Assembly (NCBI RefSeq): GCF_013425525.1
Contig: NZ_JACCKA010000012.1
Span: 1 to 48,137, forward strand
Direction of reading: 5' to 3'
Length of the DNA: 48,137 nucleotides
From: Luteimonas salinisoli
GTDB lineage: Bacteria; Pseudomonadota; Gammaproteobacteria; Xanthomonadales; Xanthomonadaceae
The number at the start of each line of letters is the position of its first letter. The stretch's first letter is position 1. The translations under genes and the position numbers were made by a program. Under the pieces are notes generated by a model. That model made no database searches. It was not told where the DNA came from and saw nothing but the letters and a program-made list of their open reading frames with translations. Positions 41,932 to 48,137 of this stretch are shown in pieces.

Positions 41932-43419
41932 ATGACCGTGCCCGGCGCCCGCCTTTGCAACACGACGCTCGATGCGCTGCCGCCGGCGATCGTGCGGCCG
42001 ACGTACGACCGCGCCGGCACCCGCATCGGCATCGTCCACCTTGGTGCGGGCGCGTTCCACCGCGCGCACCAGGCGGTCTACATCGACGACCTGCTCGCCG
42101 AAGCGCCGGACTGGGCGATCAGCGCCGTCTCGCTGCGCAGCAGCGACGTGCGCGATGCGCTGCGGCCGCAGGACGGGCTGTACACGCTGGTGCGGATCGG
42201 CGAGCAGGAGACGCTGCGCGTGATCGGCGCAATCGGCGAGCTGCTGTGCGCGCGCGACGAGCGCGACGCGGTGCTGGCGCGGCTGGCCAGCGCGCAGGTC
42301 CGCCTGGTGACCCTCACGGTGACCGAGAAGGGCTACTGCCTCGGCGCCGACGGGCTCGACTTCGACCACCCCGATATCGTCCACGACCTGGCCGCGCCCG
42401 ATGCGCCCGCCAGCGCCATCGGCCTGGTGGTCGCCGGGCTGCGCCAGCGCCGCGCGCGGGGTGTGGCGCCGTATACCGTACTGAGCTGCGACAACCTCGC
42501 CGACAACGGCGGCCGGCTCCGGCGCGCCGCGCTGCAATACGCGCAGCGCATCGATCCCGAACTGGCGCGCTGGATCGAATCGGAGGTCGCATTCCCGCGC
42601 TCGATGGTCGACAGCATCACCCCGGCCACCGACGACGCCCTGCGCGAACGCGTCGCCGCGCAGCTGGGTTGCACCGACGCCTGGCCGGTGCAGCGCGAGC
42701 CGTACACGCAGTGGGTGGTCGAGGATCGCTTCTGCAACGGCCGGCCGCCGCTGGAGCGGGCGGGCGTGACCCTCAGCGACGACATCGCCGGCCATGACCG
42801 CGCCAAGCTGCGCCTGCTCAACGCACCGCATTCGGCGCTGGCCTACCTGGGCGCGCTCATGCACCTGGCAACGGTTGCAGACGCGATGCGCCAGCCCACC
42901 CTGGCCCCCTTCGTCGAAACGCTGATGCGCGTGGATATCGCCCCCACCGTGGCCGTCCCGGCGGGCTTCGACGCCGACGCCTACATCGACGCCATCCTGG
43001 CGCGCTTCCGCAATCCGGCCATCCGCCACCTGCTCGCGCAGATCGCCTGGGACGGCTCGCAGAAGATCCCGGTGCGCCTGCTGGGCACGATCGCCGACGC
43101 GCTTGCCGCGGCCCGGCCGATCGAGCGGCTGTGCCTGCCGGTGGCAGGCTGGCTGCGCTACGTCGTCCGCCAGGCGCAGGTCGGGGTGGCGCTGGTCGAT
43201 CCTCTGGCTGCCGTGCTGACGAGCACCGCTGCCGCCGCCAGCGGCCACGCGCACCGCGACATCGACGCCTTCCTCGCGATCGATGCGGTGTTCGCGCCGC
43301 TGTCGGGCGATGCCCGCTTCGTCGAGGCATTGGCTGCCGCGTATGCCGCGCTGGGAAACGCCAGCCCCGCTGCGGTCGCAGGCGCACTCGAGCGCGCCAT
43401 GCAGGGCGCCGGCCGATGA
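41932..43419 (+). CDS. uxuB: D-mannonate oxidoreductase (fructuronate reductase)
   Basis: A 495-residue member of the long-chain mannitol dehydrogenase family. It interconverts D-fructuronate and D-mannonate using NAD(H). The N-terminal nucleotide-binding region is IGIVHLGAGAFHRAHQAVY, the family signature is FPRSMVDSITPATDD, and the catalytic Lys segment is KLRLLNAPHSALAYLG. It makes the substrate of ManD, encoded upstream. The ATG at 41932 has GAGG close upstream; the open frame before it is not protein-like. Glucuronate isomerase, the step before, is not in this window. Confidence 0.93.
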   Translation: MTVPGARLCNTTLDALPPAIVRPTYDRAGTRIGIVHLGAGAFHRAHQAVYIDDLLAEAPDWAISAVSLRSSDVRDALRPQDGLYTLVRIGEQETLRVIGAIGELLCARDERDAVLARLASAQVRLVTLTVTEKGYCLGADGLDFDHPDIVHDLAAPDAPASAIGLVVAGLRQRRARGVAPYTVLSCDNLADNGGRLRRAALQYAQRIDPELARWIESEVAFPRSMVDSITPATDDALRERVAAQLGCTDAWPVQREPYTQWVVEDRFCNGRPPLERAGVTLSDDIAGHDRAKLRLLNAPHSALAYLGALMHLATVADAMRQPTLAPFVETLMRVDIAPTVAVPAGFDADAYIDAILARFRNPAIRHLLAQIAWDGSQKIPVRLLGTIADALAAARPIERLCLPVAGWLRYVVRQAQVGVALVDPLAAVLTSTAAAASGHAHRDIDAFLAIDAVFAPLSGDARFVEALAAAYAALGNASPAAVAGALERAMQGAGR

Positions 43420-43677
43420 ATCCAGCGATGGCCGTGCTCGTCGATCACCGCGCCCGGAGGGTGAGCGCGGAGCGCAGCGCTGCCCTCGGTGCACGGTACG
43501 CGTGCCCTGGGCCTCGTGCCGGCGAGCGCATCGACCCATGCCGCCGACTCCACGACGCGTCCCCCGGAGCCTCGAAGAGACGGATTCGATGCGCGGCGGC
43601 CTCGATCCGGCACGCCAGGGCGCTCCACGAGTCCGCGGTGCTTCCTTCACCGGCATGACGCCCACGGAGTCCCGCCG
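43420..43677 (+). other. Intergenic region uxuB - permease
   Basis: These 258 bases show no gene. A short frame overlapping the uxuB stop as ATGA is Arg/Ala-rich and unlikely to be real. A GGAG site lies before the permease start. Confidence 0.5.
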
Positions 43678-45018
43678 ATGATGTTGTCCCTGCTCCTGCT
43701 GGCGCTCGCGGTGGTGTTCATCGTCGTCGCCACCACGCGCTTCCAGCTGCATCCGTTCCTGGCGCTGCTGGCGGCCGGACTGCTGTTCGGCGTCGGCAGC
43801 GGCATGCCGCTGCCGGAGGTGTCGACGTCGCTGCGCGACGGCTTCGGCGCCACCATCGGCAACGTCGGCATCATCATCATCGCCGGCACCATCATCGGCG
43901 TGTTCCTGGAGCGCTCCGGCGGCGCCTACGCCATCGCCGAGGCGATCCTCGCCCGCATCGGCCGCCGCCGCGTGCCGGCCTCGATGTCGGTGATCGGCTA
44001 CGTCACCTCGATCCCGGTGTTCGCCGACTCGGGCTTCGTGATCCTGCAGTCGCTCAACCGCGCGCTCACCCAGCGCGCCGGCCTGTCGCTGGCGACCACC
44101 TCGATCGCGCTCGCGCTCGGCCTGATGGTGACGCACACGCTGCTGCCGCCGACCCCGGGGCCGATCGCCGCCGCCGCGGCGCTGGCCGCCGATCTCGGCC
44201 TGGTGATCGCGATCGCCGCGCCGGTCAGCCTGGTGGTGCTGGCGTTCTCGTGGCTGTGGGCCACGCGCGTGGCCAGCCGGCTGCGGATCGATCCCGCGCC
44301 GGAGACCAGCGAAACCGAGATCGCCCAGCGCCTCGCCACCGCGCCGTCGGCGACCCGCGCGCTGCTGCCGATCTTCCTGCCGCTGGCGCTGATCATGCTC
44401 GGCTCGGTGGCGCGGCTGCCGGCGCAGCCGTTCGGCGATGGCGCACTGGCCGCGGCGCTGCTGTTCGCTGGCGACCCGGTGATCGCGCTGCTGGCCGGCA
44501 TGCTGCTCGCGTTCGCGCTGCCGGCGAAGCTGGAGCGGCGCATGTTCGCGCAGACCGGCTGGGTGGGGGAGGCGATCCTCTCCGCCGCGGTGATCATCCT
44601 GGTGACCGGCGCCGGCGGCGCGTTCGGCCGGGTGCTGCTCAACTCCGGTTTCGCGCAGGCGTTCGGCGAGGCGATGGCGTCCTGGGGCCTGGGGCTGTGG
44701 CTGCCGTTCGCGATCTGCGCGGTGGTGCGCGCGGCGCAGGGCTCGGCCACCGTCGCCATCATCACCACCGCCGGCATCATCGCGCCGCTGCTGCCCGCGC
44801 TCGGCCTGGATTCCGAACTCGGCCGCGCGCTGGCGGTGGTGGCGATCGGCTCGGGCGGGTTCTTCGCCTCGCACGCCAACGACAGCTTCTTCTGGGTGGT
44901 CACCCAGATGAGCGGCATGACCCCGGGCCAGGGCTACCGACTGCTCACCGCCGGCTCCTGCCTGATGGCGCTGCTGTCCGGCACCCTGGTGTGGCTCGCC
45001 GGAATGCTGCTGCTGTGA
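43678..45018 (+). CDS. GntP-family permease (gluconate/sugar-acid H+ symporter)
   Basis: A 446-residue inner-membrane protein with about 12-14 hydrophobic segments. Family motifs are [49 protein letters not shown] and [20 protein letters not shown]. GntP transporters take up gluconate or other sugar acids; next to uxuB and manD the likely substrate is glucuronate, fructuronate or a pentonate. Two ATGs are adjacent (43678 and 43681), with GGAG 8 bases upstream. Confidence 0.92.
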   Translation: MMLSLLLLALAVVFIVVATTRFQLHPFLALLAAGLLFGVGSGMPLPEVSTSLRDGFGATIGNVGIIIIAGTIIGVFLERSGGAYAIAEAILARIGRRRVPASMSVIGYVTSIPVFADSGFVILQSLNRALTQRAGLSLATTSIALALGLMVTHTLLPPTPGPIAAAAALAADLGLVIAIAAPVSLVVLAFSWLWATRVASRLRIDPAPETSETEIAQRLATAPSATRALLPIFLPLALIMLGSVARLPAQPFGDGALAAALLFAGDPVIALLAGMLLAFALPAKLERRMFAQTGWVGEAILSAAVIILVTGAGGAFGRVLLNSGFAQAFGEAMASWGLGLWLPFAICAVVRAAQGSATVAIITTAGIIAPLLPALGLDSELGRALAVVAIGSGGFFASHANDSFFWVVTQMSGMTPGQGYRLLTAGSCLMALLSGTLVWLAGMLLL

Positions 45019-45044
45019 GCGTCGTGCGCGCCCGTATCCGAGCA

Positions 45045-45194
45045 GCCGGAATCGAAGCGGTCCCGATCGACGCGGCCCGCATCGGAGCAGTCCGCATCGG
45101 AGCAGTCCGCATCGGAGCAGCCCGCATCGGAGCAGCTCGAATCGAGGTGGCTTCGATAGAAGCGGCCCGGAGCGAAGCGGCTCGGATCGAAGCG
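45045..45194 (+). repeat. 15-bp tandem repeat array
   Basis: Ten units of a 15-bp repeat related to GCCCGCATCGGAGCA; the four central units (45075-45134) are nearly identical and the outer ones are degenerate. It fills most of the 271-base gap between the permease and the FAH-family gene. The rest of the gap only holds the GGAG site before 45290. Confidence 0.9.
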
Positions 45195-45289
45195 GTCCGA
45201 ACCCGGATCCGAGACCGACCTCGCCACCGTGGATCCCGCTGGTGTGCCGCAGCCGTGAGGTCGATCGCCACCCACATGGAGACGTCCCG

Positions 45290-46189
45290 ATGCACCCGAC
45301 CCTGACGCGCCACGCCACCGACGACGGCCCGCGCTGGGCGCTCGACGGCGCCTGGCTGTCCCGCGATTTCAGCCTGTCCGCGTGGCTGGCGTCGCCGCAG
45401 CCCGACCTGCAGGCGCGACTGGCGACGCTGCAGCGCGACCCTCCGGCCCCAAGTGGGCGCGACGACAGTCGCGACCCGCCGGGCCAATGTGGGAGCGACG
45501 GAAGTCGCGACACCCGCGAGCCATCCGCCACCGCCCCGCTGCTCCCCCCGGTCGAGGACACCCAGGAAATCTGGGCCAGCGGCGTGACCTACCTCAGCAG
45601 CCGCATGGCGCGCGAGGCCGAATCGCAGAGCAGCGACGTCTACCAGAAGGTGTATTCGGCCGAGCGCCCGGAACTGTTCTTCAAGGCCAACGGCTGGCGC
45701 GCGAAAGGCCACGGCCAGCCGATCCGGGTGCGCCCGGACAGCGCCTGGAACGTGCCCGAGCCGGAGCTGGTGCTGGTGCTGGACGCGGCCGGCAGCATCG
45801 TCGGCTGCACCACCGGCAACGACGTCTCCTCGCGCAGCATCGAGGGCGAGAACCCGCTGTACCTGCCGCAGGCCAAGGTCTATGACGGCGCCTGCGCGCT
45901 CGGCCCCGGCATCCGCCTGTGCGCGGCGGACGCGCTGCGCGACCTGCCGGTCGCGCTGGAGATCCTGCGCGGCGGCGCCCCGGTGTTCGCGGGGGAGACG
46001 CGCACCTCGCAGATCAAGCGCCGGCTCGAGGAGCTGGCCGGGTACCTGTTCCGCGACCTGCAGTTCCCGCAGGGCGCTTTCCTCTTCACCGGCACCGGGA
46101 TCGTGCCGGGCGAAGACTTCACCCTGCGGTCCGGCGATGTCGTGCGCATCGACATCGGCGGCCTTCTGCTGGAGAACCCCGTGCAATGA
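45290..46189 (+). CDS. FAH-family 2-keto-3-deoxy-pentonate dehydratase
   Basis: A 299-residue fumarylacetoacetate-hydrolase-fold enzyme. [44 protein letters not shown] and [20 protein letters not shown] match the 2-keto-3-deoxy-D-xylonate/L-arabinonate dehydratases, which yield 2-oxoglutarate semialdehyde. The Glu pair in VPEPEL binds the metal. The gene is coupled (ATGA) to the semialdehyde dehydrogenase that takes this product. Residues about 54-76 are coded by two REP palindromes and look like a surface insertion. The ATG at 45290 has GGAG upstream. Confidence 0.9.
   Translation: MHPTLTRHATDDGPRWALDGAWLSRDFSLSAWLASPQPDLQARLATLQRDPPAPSGRDDSRDPPGQCGSDGSRDTREPSATAPLLPPVEDTQEIWASGVTYLSSRMAREAESQSSDVYQKVYSAERPELFFKANGWRAKGHGQPIRVRPDSAWNVPEPELVLVLDAAGSIVGCTTGNDVSSRSIEGENPLYLPQAKVYDGACALGPGIRLCAADALRDLPVALEILRGGAPVFAGETRTSQIKRRLEELAGYLFRDLQFPQGAFLFTGTGIVPGEDFTLRSGDVVRIDIGGLLLENPVQ
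45451..45517 (+). repeat. Two REP palindromes inside the FAH-family gene
   Basis: Copy A: AGTGGGCGCGACGACAGTCG..., stem CGCGAC/GTCGCG. Copy B: TGTGGGAGCGACGGAAGTCG..., stem GCGAC/GTCGC. Both carry the GTGGG head of the intergenic REPs in this window. They are read in frame as a Gly/Arg/Asp/Ser-rich stretch. Confidence 0.85.
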
Positions 46190-47787
46190 ATGCCAACACT
46201 CCCCCGCATCCCATCCTCGTCGACGGCCGCTGGGCCCAGGCCAGCGCGCCGACCGGCAACTTCCACGCCTACGATCCTTCCACGAAACAGGCGCTCGCCG
46301 AGCGGCGCTACCCGGTCTCCGGCTGGTCTGACCTGGAAGCGATGCTGGCCGCCGGCAAGCGCGCCGCCGCCGCCATGGCGCGGCTGCCCGGTGCGAAACT
46401 CGCCGAGTTCCTCGATGGATACGCCGCCGCCATCGAAGCGCGCGCCGACGCGCTGGTCGCGGCCGCGCACCAGGAGACCGGCCTGCCGGTCGAGCCCCGC
46501 CTGCGCAATGTCGAACTGCCGCGCGCCACCGGCCAGCTGCGCCAGGCCGCGCAGGCCGCGCGCGACGGCGGCTGGCGCCGCCCGACCATCGACACCAAGG
46601 CCAACATCCGTTCCCAGCTCGGCCCGCTCGGCGGCCCGGTGCTGGTGATCGGCCCGAACAACTTCCCGTTCGCGTTCAACGGCATCGCCGGCGGCGACTT
46701 CGCCGCGGCCATCGCCGCCGGCAACCCGGTGATCGCCAAGGCGCACCCGGCGCATCCCCGCACCTCGGCGCTGCTGGCCGAGGCCGCGCACGAAGCGGCC
46801 GAAGCCGCCGGCCTGCCCGCCGGCGCGGTGCAGATGTTCTTCCACGTCGAACCGGAGACCGGTCTGCGGCTGGTCGCCGACCCGGCGCTGGCCGCGGTCG
46901 CGTTCACCGGCAGCCGGCCGGGCGGCATGGCGCTCAAGGCCGCTGCCGACCGCGCCGGCAAACCGATCTACCTGGAGATGTCCAGCGTCAACCCGGTGTT
47001 CGTGCTGCCCGGCGCGCTGCGCGAGCGCGGCGCCGCCATCGCCGCCGAGCTGCAGGCCTCCTGCGCGATGGGCGCCGGCCAGTTCTGCACCAAGCCGGGC
47101 ATCGCGGTGATCGCCCGTGACGAACATGCCGATGCTTTCGTTGCCGAGCTTCAAAAGCTCACCACTGCCGCCGCGCCCGGCGTGCTGCTCACCCCGCAGG
47201 CCCCGCAGGCGGTCGCAGACGCCGTAACGGGCCTGCGCGACGCCGGCGCCGAGCTGCTGGCCGGCGGCGAGATCCCCGCGGACGCGACCGCCCACGCCTT
47301 CCAGCCGACCCTGCTGCAGGTGTCAGGCGAACGCTTTCTCGCCGACCCGCACGCACTGCAGTCGGAGGCGTTCGGCCCGGTCTGCCTGGTGGTGGTGGCG
47401 GATTCGCCGGAGCAGCTGCAGCGCATCGCCCAGGCGATGGAAGGCAACCTCACCGGTTCGATCTACAGCGACACCGGCGGCGCCGATGACGCCGCGCACG
47501 ACGCGCTCGAACCGATCCTGCGCACCCGCGTCGGCCGCCTGATCAACGACAAGATGCCGACCGGCGTCGCGGTCAGCGCGGCGATGAACCATGGCGGCCC
47601 GTATCCGGCCACCGGCCACCCCGGCTTCACCGCCGTCGGCATGCCTGCGGCGCTGCTGCGCTTCGCCGCGCTGCACAGCTACGACAACGTCCGCCCGCAG
47701 CGCCTGCCGCCCGCGCTGCAGGACAGGAACCCCACCGGCACCCTGCCGCGCCTGGTCGACGGCGAATGGACCACCCGAGATGTCTGA
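46186..47787 (+). CDS. Alpha-ketoglutarate semialdehyde dehydrogenase (pentose pathway isozyme)
   Basis: A 533-residue aldehyde dehydrogenase, clearly paralogous to the one at 14171-15763 (shared [19 protein letters not shown], [19 protein letters not shown] and [19 protein letters not shown] blocks). The nucleophile is Cys301 in [10 protein letters not shown]. It oxidises 2-oxoglutarate semialdehyde, made by the FAH-family dehydratase just upstream, to 2-oxoglutarate; this is the last step of the oxidative pentose (Weimberg-type) pathway. The ATG overlaps the previous stop. Confidence 0.92.
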   Translation: MNANTPPHPILVDGRWAQASAPTGNFHAYDPSTKQALAERRYPVSGWSDLEAMLAAGKRAAAAMARLPGAKLAEFLDGYAAAIEARADALVAAAHQETGLPVEPRLRNVELPRATGQLRQAAQAARDGGWRRPTIDTKANIRSQLGPLGGPVLVIGPNNFPFAFNGIAGGDFAAAIAAGNPVIAKAHPAHPRTSALLAEAAHEAAEAAGLPAGAVQMFFHVEPETGLRLVADPALAAVAFTGSRPGGMALKAAADRAGKPIYLEMSSVNPVFVLPGALRERGAAIAAELQASCAMGAGQFCTKPGIAVIARDEHADAFVAELQKLTTAAAPGVLLTPQAPQAVADAVTGLRDAGAELLAGGEIPADATAHAFQPTLLQVSGERFLADPHALQSEAFGPVCLVVVADSPEQLQRIAQAMEGNLTGSIYSDTGGADDAAHDALEPILRTRVGRLINDKMPTGVAVSAAMNHGGPYPATGHPGFTAVGMPAALLRFAALHSYDNVRPQRLPPALQDRNPTGTLPRLVDGEWTTRDV

Positions 47788-47823
47788 CCCCGCGCCCGCG
47801 TCCTGCCTACCTCCCCGGCACCC

Positions 47824-48137
47824 GCCGCCCCGCCTTGCTCCCTCCCCCGCTCCGCGGGGGAGGGCCGGGGTGGGGGCGCGCAACGCGCGCGTCTCACTCC
47901 CTCACCTGCCGCGCCTTCCCCCAACCCGAACGCCGCCCCGCTTTTCTCCCTCCCCCGCTTCGCGGGGGAGGGCCGGGGTGGGGGCCGCGCAACGCGTGCG
48001 ACGCCCCTTCCCTCCGACCCGCGCCGCCTCGCTTTGCTCCCTCCCCGCTTCGCGGGGGAGGGCCGGGGTGGGGGCGCGCAGCGCGCGACGCGCCGTCCCT
48101 CCGCCCCACGCCGCCCCGCTTTTCTCCCTCCCCCGCT
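47824..48137 (+). repeat. Tandem array of hairpin repeats, continuing past the right edge
   Basis: Four units start at about 47824, 47932, 48023 and 48110 (spacing 108, 91 and 87), each with GCCGCC(C/T)CGC-TTT-CTCCC and then the hairpin CTCCCCCGC-TTCGC-GGGGGAG with a GGCCGGGGTGGGGGC tail. The last unit is cut by the window end. No gene is seen here. Confidence 0.88.

Noticed and set aside
43416..43658. A possible 80-residue gene overlapping the uxuB stop (ATGA)
   Set aside because: It is Arg/Ala/Ser-rich with no recognisable motif, and its overlap is explained by chance.
45045..45194. A CRISPR array
   Set aside because: The 15-bp units are directly adjacent without unique spacers and no cas genes are present.
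38626..45561. An open frame of more than 2300 codons on the minus strand across the xylan operon
   Set aside because: It is antisense to six well-identified genes and has the His/Arg/Ala/Gly/Gln-rich composition that high-GC codon bias creates on the opposite strand. No domain is seen.

Overview
The window looks like chromosomal DNA of a high-GC gammaproteobacterium, most likely Xanthomonadaceae/Lysobacteraceae (Luteimonas-, Lysobacter- or Pseudoxanthomonas-like). The reasons are the very high GC content, the gene order xylB-xylA-xylR-agu67-esterase-manD-GH43-GH3-uxuB that matches the Xanthomonas xylan/glucuronate locus as I recall it, and the many short GTAGGAGCGGCC-CATGG-CCGCGA type REP palindromes. 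The genus is an inference. Nothing suggests a plasmid or phage, and I recognise no rRNA, tRNA or CRISPR array.

Region 1 (1-6.4 kb, all minus strand) holds mixed housekeeping and stress genes: a partial class II UvrA, a Cys-rich copper-storage protein, a RES/Xre toxin-antitoxin pair, a lipoprotein with a clear terminator, a LysM protein, QueF (queuosine synthesis) and a secreted M20 amidohydrolase. A secreted alpha/beta hydrolase (6.8-8.7 kb, plus) follows.

Region 2 (8.7-13 kb, minus) is the class Ia ribonucleotide reductase locus nrdA - small KTSC-like gene - nrdB. It lies behind a near-perfect sigma70-type promoter and a well-conserved cobalamin riboswitch, so a B12-independent reductase appears to be controlled by B12. 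A small MscS channel follows, then a mosaic segment (13.7-14.1 kb) with a second copy of the nrdA promoter sequence, a 91-bp piece of zapE and an unidentified gene tail.

Region 3 (14.2-21.1 kb) is a trans-4-hydroxyproline catabolic operon of six genes on the minus strand, each overlapping the next by 4-8 bases: epimerase, three-subunit D-hydroxyproline dehydrogenase, pyrroline-hydroxycarboxylate deaminase and alpha-ketoglutarate semialdehyde dehydrogenase. A PAS-AraC regulator is divergent. The product is 2-oxoglutarate.

Region 4 (21.2-26.3 kb) has a fructosamine-kinase-like gene, zapE, a small alpha/beta hydrolase, a lipoprotein nuclease and a membrane-anchored cytochrome c.

Region 5 (26.7-47.8 kb, nearly all plus) is a xylan/glucuronoxylan and pentose locus: XylB and XylA, a LacI-family regulator, GH67 alpha-glucuronidase, carbohydrate esterase, mannonate dehydratase, GH43 and GH3 enzymes, mannonate oxidoreductase, a GntP-type permease, and the last two enzymes of the oxidative (Weimberg-type) pentose pathway. 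Together they deacetylate and debranch glucuronoxylo-oligosaccharides and cut them to xylose and glucuronate, then feed these to the pentose phosphate, Entner-Doudoroff and 2-oxoglutarate routes. Glucuronate isomerase, a TonB receptor, pentose dehydrogenase and pentonate dehydratase are not in the window. Several junctions in this locus carry short tandem repeats whose units (42, 27 and 15 bp) are all multiples of three. REP palindromes sit between genes and, in one case, inside a gene. The right edge is an array of hairpin repeats that runs out of the window.
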